A model generated the notes under the pieces. That model did no database searches. It had not been told where the DNA came from and was given only the letters and a program-made list of their open reading frames with translations. Of a stretch of DNA of 7,811 nt, positions 1-6,079 are shown in pieces. The DNA comes from Candidatus Bathyarchaeota archaeon. Its GTDB lineage: Archaea > Thermoproteota > Bathyarchaeia > Bathyarchaeales > Bathycorpusculaceae. Both the position numbers and the translations under genes were made by a program. Positions within the stretch are counted from its first letter, which is position 1; the number at the start of each line of letters is the position of its first letter. The stretch spans positions 1 through 7,811 of the forward strand of contig DAOVMU010000063.1 in the NCBI GenBank assembly GCA_030630585.1, written 5' to 3'.

Positions 1-63
1 AGCGTACGGTTATATGCCATAGCCAACTCTCCTGCTCAGGAAAGCTATACTTGAAAATGTGAG

Positions 64-425
64 TTATGAGCCAGTTGGCGAGAACAGGAAAATAAGCCCA
101 AGAAACGTAAGCCAGAATAAAAGGTAAACAAAACGCCAAGTAAACAACCTTAGAACCTTTATGTAACCTGAACTCCACGGATGAACCTGTCCTCTAACTT
201 TGACTCTGGTAAACCCTCTCCTTTCTCTGATAGTAAGCAAGCCCTTTCAGAATAAAGCAAGTATTCCCTCAAAGACAATATTCTTGACAGAGAACTAAAG
301 CCCGAATATGATGACAAATATGTGTCAGCTTTTTAGAATGTATGAATATCCAGTATAGCCAACTGGCGTGTGTTCTTGTCATGTACTCTGTTCAAGTATT
401 TCCATTCCTCACCAAAACCTCTCAT
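64..425 (-). pseudogene. possible decayed gene, unknown function (membrane-type C-terminus)
   Basis: No intact gene is seen here, but two minus-strand frames read like coding sequence. The first runs from an ATG at 425-423 to a TAA at 159-161 and is broken once, by a TAA at 333-335; it begins MRGFGEEWKYLNRVHDKN. The second frame is open from 246 to a TAA at 64-66 (60 codons, no start). It contains the stretch VRGQVHPWSSGYIKVLRL followed by a strongly hydrophobic segment of about 20 residues (FVYLLFWLTFLGLIFLFS), like a membrane helix near a C-terminus. One frameshift between about 246 and 161 plus loss of one stop would join the parts into a protein of roughly 120 residues. No family was recognised. 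It could equally be chance open frames in non-coding DNA. Confidence 0.25.
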
Positions 426-817
426 ATACTATATATGCACCCGATTCCAATTAAGATGGTTTAGCTATTCCTTGGCTACTTTAGGTGCAGACAGATCCCA
501 GGCTCAGCACACACAACAACCGTAAGAATCATAGTGACCAGCAACATTTTCTTTCTATTTATTCTATTGTTTCCAAAAGTTTCGAGCATCCAACCTGTGC
601 AACTGTTCTTCAACGTATATTTGAATATTTCATCTTTCTAGTTCTTGGTTTAGGATTTGAACAACGTAAAAGTTATAGTATAATCAAAAGAACTGACTAG
701 AGTCACAAAATCCTTATGTTGAAAAATTTCGGGGATCGCAAACTATTGGGAATTCGATCGAAGTTTCTTCCATAACTCATAAGAACTAGAGCAGCAGATA
801 TTAGTGAATGATGTTGT
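426..817. other. intergenic region upstream of the beta-helix gene
   Basis: No convincing gene is seen. A plus-strand open frame from a GTG at 485 to 700 lacks a ribosome site and any recognisable motif and is not accepted. TATA-like stretches occur at 427-436 (actatatatg) and 673-684 (ttatagtataat); the second could serve the 818 gene with a leader of about 110 nt. A perfect 10-bp palindrome, TTCGATCGAA, lies at 753-762, about 55 bp before the 818 start. Palindromes of this length are expected several times by chance in a window this size, so it is only a weak operator candidate. Confidence 0.3.
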
Positions 818-2128
818 ATGAATAGAAAACTCGTATCAATAATGACCTTAATTGTTTTCATGGGTATTTTGGGCTTGACACTTAAAGTTCAGAGGGTAAA
901 AGCAAGTGGCACAATCTACATTCGGGTTGATGGGTCTGTCGAGCCTGAAGGGGCGCCGATTTCAAGCGTTGACAATGTTACCTACACTTTAACTGGTAAC
1001 ATCACTAGTGATGCTGATGGAATCGTGGTTGAGAGAAGCAACATAATAATTGACGGGAACGGATGTACGCTTCAAGGCGCAGGAAACGGAAGTGGTTTTC
1101 GCGTGAATTGCATAAACAACGTGACAATCATAAACACGAATACCGATGATTTCTATTTTGGCATGTTTCTCAACTCGTCATCTTTCAACATGATTTCTGG
1201 AAACAAAATGGCAAAAAACGATTATGGCATCCTACTTAACATGTCATCTTTCAACATTGTTTCTGGAAACGAGATAACAAAGAACCTTCGTGGCATATTC
1301 TTGAAATATTCTTGTGCAAATAATACTCTGCGTGGAAATAAGATTACAGTTAACGATTTTGGCGTTGTGTTGTTCCAGTCTTCCAACAACACTGTTTCAG
1401 GAAACGATGTAACAGACAACAACTATGATGGCATCCAGTTGGCCTCATCTTCTAACAACATGGTCTCTGCAAACAACATAACCTCAAACAACCATTATGG
1501 CACTCGGTTCATTTCTCTGTACAACAGAACTTCGAACAACAAGTTTTGCCATAACAACTTTGTAAACAACACCCAGCAAGTGTATATCGACACGCCTGAT
1601 TATGTCAACTTCTGGGACAACGGTGTTGAAGGAAACTACTGGACCAACTACACTGGTGTTGACTACAATCAAGATGGAATAGGTGATACATCACACATAA
1701 TAGATGGAAACAATACTGATCACTATCCTTTGATGGGCATTTTTCGGAGTTTTAACACTTCTAAAGACTGTCACGTAAACGTTATCTCCAATTCTACCAC
1801 TAGTGGTGTTGAATATTTCGAGTCCAACAGTACGATTAAGATGTATGTCACCAGTGTAACAGCAAGTCAGATGTATGGCTTTTGCAGAATCTGTATTCCT
1901 TATGCTTTAATGACTGCCCCTTACAATGTCACCGTTAATGGTGCTAATCCAATGTATTGGAACTATACACTTTCTAGCAACGGCACTCATGGATGGATAT
2001 ATTTCAGCTATGAACACTCAACTAATAAGATAATAATAGTACCAGAGTTCCCATCATTCGCTGTTCTTCCATTAATCATTTTCGCAACACTATTGACAAT
2101 CATAGTGTATAGAAGAAAACATGTGTAG
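818..2128 (+). CDS. secreted NosD-like right-handed beta-helix surface protein with VPEF membrane anchor
   Basis: This is a 436-residue exported protein. Residues 1-30 form a signal peptide: MNRK, a hydrophobic core LVSIMTLIVFMGILGLTL, and a likely cut after VKAS. Residues about 60-255 hold parallel beta-helix rungs of 22-23 residues, each with an N-x-(V/I/M)-S/R-G/A-N-x-(I/V/M)-T core (for example NTVSGNDVT at 190-198). The segment FWDNGVEGNYWTNY (265-278), the acidic NQDGIGD (284-290) and DHYPLMG (301-307) match the end of the NosD/CASH domain. A beta-sandwich-like region follows (about 310-405). The tail is VPEF (408-411), a membrane helix (about 413-431) and RRK. Many N-x-S/T sequons suggest N-glycosylation outside the cell. 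The family binds or cleaves polysaccharides in some members and supports copper insertion in others; the substrate here is unknown. The ATG at 818 gives the signal peptide; its ribosome site is weak. Confidence 0.88.
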   Translation: MNRKLVSIMTLIVFMGILGLTLKVQRVKASGTIYIRVDGSVEPEGAPISSVDNVTYTLTGNITSDADGIVVERSNIIIDGNGCTLQGAGNGSGFRVNCINNVTIINTNTDDFYFGMFLNSSSFNMISGNKMAKNDYGILLNMSSFNIVSGNEITKNLRGIFLKYSCANNTLRGNKITVNDFGVVLFQSSNNTVSGNDVTDNNYDGIQLASSSNNMVSANNITSNNHYGTRFISLYNRTSNNKFCHNNFVNNTQQVYIDTPDYVNFWDNGVEGNYWTNYTGVDYNQDGIGDTSHIIDGNNTDHYPLMGIFRSFNTSKDCHVNVISNSTTSGVEYFESNSTIKMYVTSVTASQMYGFCRICIPYALMTAPYNVTVNGANPMYWNYTLSSNGTHGWIYFSYEHSTNKIIIVPEFPSFAVLPLIIFATLLTIIVYRRKHV

Positions 2129-2157
2129 TAAACGGAGGATACTTTGCACTGTAAGCT

Positions 2158-2184
2158 CTAGTTTTTCTGGAAAAGAGAAACTAG
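2158..2184 (+). terminator. hairpin after the beta-helix gene, possible terminator
   Basis: CTAGTTT (2158-2164) and AAACTAG (2178-2184) are perfect inverted repeats around a 13-nt loop. The loop carries TTCT and AGAG, which could extend the fold. The hairpin sits 30 nt past the stop of the 818 gene. There is no long T-tract after it, so a role in termination or RNA 3'-end protection is an inference from position. Confidence 0.3.
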
Positions 2185-2413
2185 TATGAAAACACATCTT
2201 TTAGGATTTGAAAGACATGTATTGGTTGTTATGGATCTCTTTCCCCATAGTGGCTGCATAGTATCCCCATAACAGAGGAAGATTTGCCCATAGCCGCGCG
2301 CTCCTTGATAGTGTAGGTGCCGTTGTGAGAACAAGGAAAAACATGGTAGGCATTGTTAACGCTCAACAGATTCCTCTCTGTTTGCAGATATATTTTGTTT
2401 TTGGAAATAAAAG

Positions 2414-2421
2414 CTTATATC
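2414..2421 (+). promoter_or_regulatory. TATA box for the 41-residue protein gene
   Basis: cttatatc follows the purine-rich run aataaaag, as in an archaeal BRE/TATA pair. Its centre is about 40 bp before the ATG at 2458. That puts the start of transcription near 2443, with a leader of about 15 nt that still contains AGGGA at 2443-2447. This spacing favours the 2458 start over any earlier codon in the same frame. Confidence 0.45.
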
Positions 2422-2457
2422 GTATATTACTACACAATACTTAGGGATTTGAGAACC

Positions 2458-2583
2458 ATGAACGGCAACTCAAGAAACGAAGAAATCCGCTGGCAAGTCA
2501 TAAGGGCTATGCTTGATGAATTCCCCACGTTAAAAGAAAAAGTTAAAAGCTATCTGCAAGAAGTTCAAAAATCAAATCAATGA
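2458..2583 (+). CDS. 41-residue hypothetical helical protein
   Basis: The product is short, charged and rich in helix formers. It begins MNGNSRNEEIRWQVIRAM and ends in LKEKVKSYLQEVQKSNQ, and should form two amphipathic helices split by FPTL. The frame is open from 2353, but the ATG at 2458 is chosen because it has AGGGA nine to ten bases upstream and a TATA box at the right distance. The upstream part, with IVYYYTIL, would lie across the promoter. The gene ends 39 bp before the converging end of the winged-helix regulator. No family was recognised. A small protein that binds a partner is possible, but there is no direct evidence of function. Confidence 0.55.
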   Translation: MNGNSRNEEIRWQVIRAMLDEFPTLKEKVKSYLQEVQKSNQ

Positions 2584-2594
2584 CATAACTTCAC

Positions 2595-2617
2595 TTTTTT
2601 CTTGGGTGTTCCAAGAA
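2595..2617 (+). terminator. T-run and hairpin between convergent genes
   Basis: Six T residues (2595-2600) lie 11 nt after the stop of the 41-residue protein and overlap a perfect 7-bp hairpin, TTCTTGG (2599-2605) / CCAAGAA (2611-2617), with a 5-nt loop. T-runs end transcription in archaea without a hairpin. The hairpin also sits directly after the stop of the minus-strand regulator, so the element may separate both convergent transcripts. Confidence 0.45.
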
Positions 2618-2622
2618 GGTGT

Positions 2623-2982
2623 TTACAAGTTTCTTCCGCAAACTTGATTTCTTTTGAGTAGATGCGGTGGTGGAATTTTAACGTTGTTTCCGATATCATT
2701 GTTGTTATTTTTCAGTAGTTCAGCGATTTGGTGGTAACGTTGCAGAAAATCTAGACCTTTCTCCGTTGACCTGTAGATGTCTTTGCAGTTTTTCCTGATT
2801 TTTTCCAGCAGGCTGATTTCCAGCATAAATCCTATGTAATCGTTAAGTTGTGTGAAACTTAGGTTCGCTCTATACATGATTTGTGTCTTTAAAGCTCCAT
2901 CCTTTGCTATTCCTAAAATTTCCGCCATTATGTGCAGCTTGTCTCTCCTTTTTCGAGGAGGGTTTGAACCCCAAAGATTCAT
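2623..2982 (-). CDS. winged helix-turn-helix transcriptional regulator (HTH_45 / ArnR1-like family)
   Basis: This 119-residue protein has the typical archaeal single-domain winged-helix pattern. A basic N-terminus (PPRKRRDK) precedes helix 1 (LHIMAEILGIAKDG, 16-29). KTQIMYRANLSFTQLNDYI (32-50) forms the helix-turn-helix. EISLLEKI and the wing hairpin DIYRSTEKGLDFLQRY follow (55-83). The C-terminal tail of about 30 residues (NNNNDIGNN, then PPPHLL) looks disordered. Such proteins bind DNA, often as dimers, and control nearby genes; the target here is not visible. GAGGG about 10 nt before the ATG at 2982 supports the start, and CTTAAAAG at 3037-3044 may be its TATA box. It diverges from the phosphodiesterase gene, so that gene or itself may be the target. 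It is related to the 6513-6779 protein. Confidence 0.85.
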   Translation of the reverse strand: MNLWGSNPPRKRRDKLHIMAEILGIAKDGALKTQIMYRANLSFTQLNDYIGFMLEISLLEKIRKNCKDIYRSTEKGLDFLQRYHQIAELLKNNNNDIGNNVKIPPPHLLKRNQVCGRNL

Positions 2983-3036
2983 TCTTCTATATCCCTCTTT
3001 TAGAAGTTTTTTCTACTATGTGAGTCGTTTGAGGTC

Positions 3037-3044
3037 TTTTAAGC
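3037..3044 (-). promoter_or_regulatory. possible TATA box of the winged-helix regulator gene
   Basis: On the minus strand this reads CTTAAAAG, 55-62 bp before the ATG at 2982. It would start transcription near 3013 with a leader of about 30 nt that contains the GAGGG ribosome site. The match is to position and AT character only. Confidence 0.3.
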
Positions 3045-3118
3045 GGTGTTTCGCTTGTCTGACTATTACAAGAATTGAAATATTCTAAAGGAATCCTCTA
3101 TTTTTCCTTCATAACCTG

Positions 3119-3142
3119 CGTAGAAAGACTTTAGTTTCTACG
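3119..3142 (+). promoter_or_regulatory. perfect 8-bp hairpin in the leader of the phosphodiesterase gene
   Basis: CGTAGAAA (3119-3126) and TTTCTACG (3135-3142) are exact inverted repeats around an 8-nt loop, gactttag. The element lies 30 bp before the TTG at 3173. Other inverted repeats overlap it and exclude it: TTTAGT (3130-3135) with ACTAAA (3146-3151), and TAGTTT (3132-3137) with AAACTA (3149-3154). It could be a dyad operator in DNA or a leader RNA with two alternative folds. It is not a terminator, since no T-run follows. Confidence 0.45.
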
Positions 3143-3172
3143 AGGACTAAACTATTGAAGAAGGAGATAAGG

Positions 3173-3670
3173 TTGGTAGTAGGAGTAATTGCAGATACAC
3201 ACGACAATCTGCCACTAGTTGATAGAGCCATAACAAAACTAAACGAAGAAAATGTTGAGCTTGTGCTCCACGCTGGAGACTATGTGGCACCATTTGTTAT
3301 TCCAAAGTTTGAGAAATTAAATGCGGAGTTAATTGGTGTCTTTGGCAATAATGACGGCGATCGCGCACTCTTGAGGAAGAGGTTTGATGAGTATGAGGGC
3401 TTACAGATCCGTGGAAACTTCGCTGAGATACTTGTTGACGGTTTGGAAATAGCATTGATACACGGGAATGAAGAAGAACTTCTGAAAGCTCTGATCAACA
3501 GTGAAAGCTTTGACATTATTGTTCATGGGCACACTCACAAAACAGAGATTTATCGAAAAGGCAAGACATTGATTGTGAATCCAGGTGAGGTATGCGGATA
3601 TCTAACCGGCAAATCAACAATTGCTTTGCTTGACACCGATAAGAGAAAAGTGGAAATAATAGAACTCTGA
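3173..3670 (+). CDS. MJ0936-family metallophosphodiesterase (YfcE/MJ0936 calcineurin-like)
   Basis: This is a cytosolic single-domain phosphodiesterase that uses two metal ions. Counting from a TTG at 3173 it has 165 residues, about the size of MJ0936 (166). The expected ligands fall where I recall them in MJ0936: Asp8 and His10 (ADTHDN), Asp36 (GDYV), Asn59 (GNND), His97 (IHGN), and His120 and His122 (HGHTH). The signature NPGEVCGYLTG near the end is typical of this subfamily. MJ0936 itself hydrolyses bis-p-nitrophenyl phosphate; the natural substrate is unknown. The 3173 start is preferred because AAGGAG (3161-3166) stands 6 nt before it and the N-terminus aligns with the family. A TTG at 3155, behind GAGG (3142-3145), would add MKKEIR. 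A hairpin precedes the gene and a T-run follows it. Confidence 0.92.
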   Translation: MVVGVIADTHDNLPLVDRAITKLNEENVELVLHAGDYVAPFVIPKFEKLNAELIGVFGNNDGDRALLRKRFDEYEGLQIRGNFAEILVDGLEIALIHGNEEELLKALINSESFDIIVHGHTHKTEIYRKGKTLIVNPGEVCGYLTGKSTIALLDTDKRKVEIIEL

Positions 3671-3740
3671 ACCTTAGTTTGACGAAAGCCATAGCTGTCT
3701 TCAATTCTCTTTTGCTTCGAAGTTTGAGGGGGAAACGTGT

Positions 3741-3754
3741 CTTTTTTAATTTTG
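3741..3754 (+). terminator. T-rich terminator of the phosphodiesterase gene
   Basis: cttttttaattttg lies 70 nt past the stop codon at 3668-3670. Pyrimidine-led T-runs of this kind end transcription in archaea. The minus-strand operon ends at 3802, so this gap separates convergent transcripts. Confidence 0.45.
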
Positions 3755-3801
3755 GTCCTTATCCGTCCTAGGCGTTGTAGATGGTCTGCCTGAAAGTATT
3801 C

Positions 3802-3948
3802 TTAGACTTCTTGAAGTTCTCGCAGGATCTGCTTCATTTCACCAGCCTTCCTCTCTAAACCCGTCAAGGCAGCCCTAAACTCGTCGATGCGGCTCAGAAC
3901 ACTTTTGATGAGAGGTTCAATCTCCTCTAACGATTGTATTGTTATCAT
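3802..3948 (-). CDS. 48-residue hypothetical coiled-coil-like protein, last gene of the Cdc6-like operon
   Basis: The product is almost fully helical and highly charged. It begins MITIQSLEEIEPLIKSVL and continues with SRIDEFRAALTGLERKAGEM and KQILRELQEV. Leu, Ile and Val at heptad-like spacing suggest a coiled coil that pairs with itself or with a partner protein. The frame is open back to an ATG at 3996, which would add 16 residues (NAILTLKKASETKGS after the first Met). The ATG at 3946-3948 is chosen because AAAGGT stands just before it and because it falls 13 nt after the last stop of the decayed upstream gene (3962-3964). A TATA-like stretch near 4026-4036 could instead serve the longer form. 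No family was recognised; linkage to the Cdc6-like ATPase is by position only. Confidence 0.55.
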   Translation of the reverse strand: MITIQSLEEIEPLIKSVLSRIDEFRAALTGLERKAGEMKQILRELQEV

Positions 3949-3961
3949 TGAACCTTTTGTT

Positions 3962-4384
3962 TCAGAAGCCTTCTTTAAAGTTAATATTGCATTCATAAGT
4001 GGGGAGGGTTATCTCTGAATCTCGCATTAATAAAAGTAGGTCTGAACCGTCTGTCAAGATTTTTCTTGGTTGTTCGAGGGCTAAACGGGAATTGGCGAGT
4101 GGGTCTGGGGAGTTTTGAAGCAGAATGTCTTTGAAAGTTGTTAGAGTTTAGGTGAAGTTCTTACATGAAGCCTCTACCGTATAAGCCTTCTCCGGTTTAA
4201 GAATTAGCATGAGCTCTTCACTGTTCATCGCTGAATCCTTTAGGTTATTGATGTAGTGCTCAGTTTTTCTCAGCAATTCTGATGGTGTAAGCTTAGCAAA
4301 GATTACTCCGCTGGCAACGTCGCTGGCAATTCTCTGTTAAAACTCTTCAAACTCACTTATTGTTTGACTAAACTCTTCTTTCAT
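3962..4384 (-). pseudogene. decayed third gene of the Cdc6-like operon (two in-frame TAA codons)
   Basis: An ATG at 4382-4384 lies 14 nt after the stop of the overlapping-pair winged-helix gene, with AGGT just before it. One reading frame then continues to a TGA at 3962-3964: 140 codons broken only by TAA at codon 16 (4337-4339) and codon 79 (4148-4150), with no frameshift. The three pieces read like protein: MKEEFSQTISEFEEF; a middle part with AKLTPSELLRKTEHYINNL and MLILKPEKAYTVEAS; and an end part with TFKDILLQNSPDPLANSR and LTDGSDLLLLMRDSE. AT-rich random sequence of this length should hold about six to eight stops. No family was recognised. The likely explanation is a recently lost gene, since each TAA is one base from CAA or AAA. 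Separate short genes, or real read-through, are less likely. Confidence 0.5.
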
Positions 4385-4398
4385 CAAAACCTACACGG

Positions 4399-4698
4399 CT
4401 ACCATGAATTGGTTGTATGTTGTTTATTTGCGTGTTCCCAGACTGTTATGAGGTTTTGCACAGCCTGAGTCTTGGGTGAAGACTCGTTGAGCCTGTACAA
4501 ACGAATTCTGCCAAACAGCTTACGCTTAATCATGCCTTCATCTTCCAAGACTTTCAGATGCTTGTCTGTGGTTGTGTAGTTTGCGCCAAGTCTGCGGGCA
4601 ATTTTTGAGACATTAAGTTCACCCACCTGCATCAGAATCTTTAGTATTTTCATCCGAAGTCTTGAAGAAAGAACGTCCTCTACATTCATAACCTTCAC
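4399..4698 (-). CDS. ArsR-like winged-helix DNA-binding protein, partner of the Cdc6-like ATPase
   Basis: This 99-residue protein is a single winged-helix domain. VEDVLSSRLRMKILKILMQV (6-25) is helix 1. GELNVSKIARRLGANYTT with TDKHLKVLEDEGMI (26-57) is the helix-turn-helix with its recognition helix. KRKLFGRIRLYRLNESSP (58-75) is the wing. QAVQNLITVWEHA is a C-terminal helix that may mediate dimer formation. The fold matches the ArsR/HTH_20 type, without metal-binding cysteines. It starts with GTG at 4696-4698, overlapping the TGA of the upstream ATPase as GTGA. No ribosome site precedes it, so translation is probably coupled. An ATG three codons later (4687-4689) is an alternative. The overlap suggests it works with the ATPase in equal amounts, perhaps directing it to DNA or controlling the operon. 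Confidence 0.85.
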   Translation of the reverse strand: MKVMNVEDVLSSRLRMKILKILMQVGELNVSKIARRLGANYTTTDKHLKVLEDEGMIKRKLFGRIRLYRLNESSPKTQAVQNLITVWEHANKQHTTNSW

Positions 4699-5879
4699 GG
4701 CTTTTCTTTTTGAAGAAGAAGACTTAATTCTTTCTCTAATTCATAAGCTGAGACTCTAGGTAAGGAAATAATTGTTGATCTTCCACGGGAGCCAGTCCCT
4801 GAGACTTCGGTTTTCACTATGCCTAAGGCTGAAAGCGTACGCAAATACTTCCATAGTTGCGTGTGGCTGTGAGGTTGGACATCAAATTCTTCGCAGACAA
4901 CAGCGTAAGCTTGTTCAGTCTCCGTTAAAGAAGCATAGGCTTTTTCACATTGCTCAAAAAACCTGGCTATGCCCAGCAAAAACATTTTTTCATGTATCCT
5001 TAATGAAGCTAAATCACTTTTGCGTGTAACAGCGTATATGCTTGAAGCGGCTTTTCGAACACACTCAGGCGTTACCATACCCGAATTCTCAGCGTCTGCG
5101 TATTTTCCAGCTCTCCAGAGTAGTTCGATACCGAAGCGGGCGTTTCCATTTTCGGAAAAGGCAAGTTCAGCAGTTAAGCTTACAGTGTCTTCTGGCACTG
5201 TTAAATGCTTGAAGGCGACTAAAACACGGTTATTAAGGATGTCCACAAGCTGCTGTTTTAAGTATCTCTTAAGATGAATTATGTTGGACTGCAAGGTGCT
5301 TCTTGTACTTGCATCTAACTTTTCAATTACTTTTAGATTTCGTAAGATGCATATTAGCGAAATTCTTTGAGGCTTGTTCAGCCTTATTTCCTGCAAACGA
5401 GTCAGTTTGTAAACAGCTTCAGAGTTTTCCCTCTCAACTAGGCTTTCAAACTCGTCTAAAGTCAAGATTATGTGAGTTTTTTGATCGTCTAGAATTTGTA
5501 GGAGAATGTTTAGAAGCTCTTCAGCGGAATAGCCGCGTCTTGGAAAGTTTGGGTGAAAGATGGAAACTACGTGGTGTACAATGAGGAAGAGGCTTCCACG
5601 GTATTCGCGGCAGTTAACATGAATATAACGGAGATTTATCCCTTGCCTATTCGCTTCACGAATGACATTTGCTCCGAAACGCTGAGAAAGTACTGTCTTG
5701 CCTGTGCCAACGTCTCCAGTGATAATGATTCTTTGTGTCATTTTGTCTGGGACCCGTAATAAAAAACCGAAAAACTCCATGAGCAAACGCAGTTCCCTGT
5801 CTCTGTGTGGAAGCTTGTAAGGAACATAGCTAATGTCAAGTTTCGTTTCATCTTTGAATACACTTGGGTACGGGGCCAC
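4695..5879 (-). CDS. Cdc6/Orc1-family AAA+ ATPase
   Basis: This 394-residue protein has the order of an archaeal replication initiator. VFKDETKLDISYVPYKLPHR (7-26) is the usual Cdc6 entry. Walker A is GDVGTGKT (55-62), Walker B is LTLDEFE (139-145), sensor 1 is CILRNL (177-182), and sensor 2 is GNARFGIELLWRAG (245-258, Arg248). A winged helix fills about 295-390, with the wing GTGSRGRSTIISL (361-373). The usual LDPRVxSSL box after sensor 1 reads LDASTRSTL, so this is a divergent paralogue rather than the standard Orc1-1. Orc1/Cdc6 proteins bind origins and load the MCM helicase; paralogues can regulate other DNA. The start is a GTG with GAGGT (5887-5891) 7 nt before it. It overlaps the next gene by 4 bp and heads an operon. 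No clear origin-recognition boxes were seen nearby. Confidence 0.88.
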   Translation of the reverse strand: MAPYPSVFKDETKLDISYVPYKLPHRDRELRLLMEFFGFLLRVPDKMTQRIIITGDVGTGKTVLSQRFGANVIREANRQGINLRYIHVNCREYRGSLFLIVHHVVSIFHPNFPRRGYSAEELLNILLQILDDQKTHIILTLDEFESLVERENSEAVYKLTRLQEIRLNKPQRISLICILRNLKVIEKLDASTRSTLQSNIIHLKRYLKQQLVDILNNRVLVAFKHLTVPEDTVSLTAELAFSENGNARFGIELLWRAGKYADAENSGMVTPECVRKAASSIYAVTRKSDLASLRIHEKMFLLGIARFFEQCEKAYASLTETEQAYAVVCEEFDVQPHSHTQLWKYLRTLSALGIVKTEVSGTGSRGRSTIISLPRVSAYELEKELSLLLQKEKP

Positions 5880-6079
5880 TCTTTTAACCTCAAAAGAAAT
5901 AATGTGAGAAGCTCTTATTCTTTTCCCTAATGCAATAGCAAACCTCTGAAATGTACAGCAACCTTAACAAGAATTTATTTGCCGAAGACAGAAAACCGTT
6001 AAACTTATGTTGTTGATGTAGCGTTATGCCCGATAACTTCCAGTCTTCTATATGTTGTGCATGTTTCTATTGTTGTTGG

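Larger units (their letters stand above)
2129..2457. other. intergenic region with repeated CCCATA boxes
   Basis: No gene is accepted in this gap. It holds a candidate terminator hairpin at 2158-2184. It also holds CCCCATA at 2243-2249 and 2265-2271 and GCCCATA at 2286-2292, spaced 22 and 21 bp apart, about two helical turns. TGTTATGG at 2227-2234 is the exact reverse complement of CCATAACA at 2267-2274, so RNA from here could fold. A short GC-rich patch (gccgcgcgct) lies near 2293-2302. Two overlapping minus-strand frames are free of stops over about 50-60 codons, but they have no recognisable product. The last 50 bp contain the TATA box of the 2458 gene. Confidence 0.4.

Noticed and set aside
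19..367. Repeated 10-mers: ATAGCCAACT at 19-28 and 355-364; GCCAGTTGGC at 70-79 with its inverse at 358-367
   Set aside because: Tens of repeated 10-mers are expected by chance in a window of this size, and the flanks do not extend the match into transposon-like ends.
485..700. Plus-strand open frame of 71 codons from a GTG
   Set aside because: It has no ribosome site before the GTG, no recognisable motif, and an unremarkable composition; the codons do not look selected.
68..2342. Similarity between 68-92 and 2318-2342 (GCC, GTTG, GAGAACA, GGAAAA blocks)
   Set aside because: The match needs several gaps over about 25 bases and no further copies were found, so it cannot be separated from chance.
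2945..2975. GGGTTTGAACCCC resembling a tRNA T-arm (reverse strand)
   Set aside because: It encodes the GSNPP part of the winged-helix protein, and no acceptor, D or anticodon arms surround it.
4148..4339. Genome-wide reassignment of TAA to a sense codon
   Set aside because: Several intact genes in the window end at TAA at the length expected for their family, so TAA works as a stop here.
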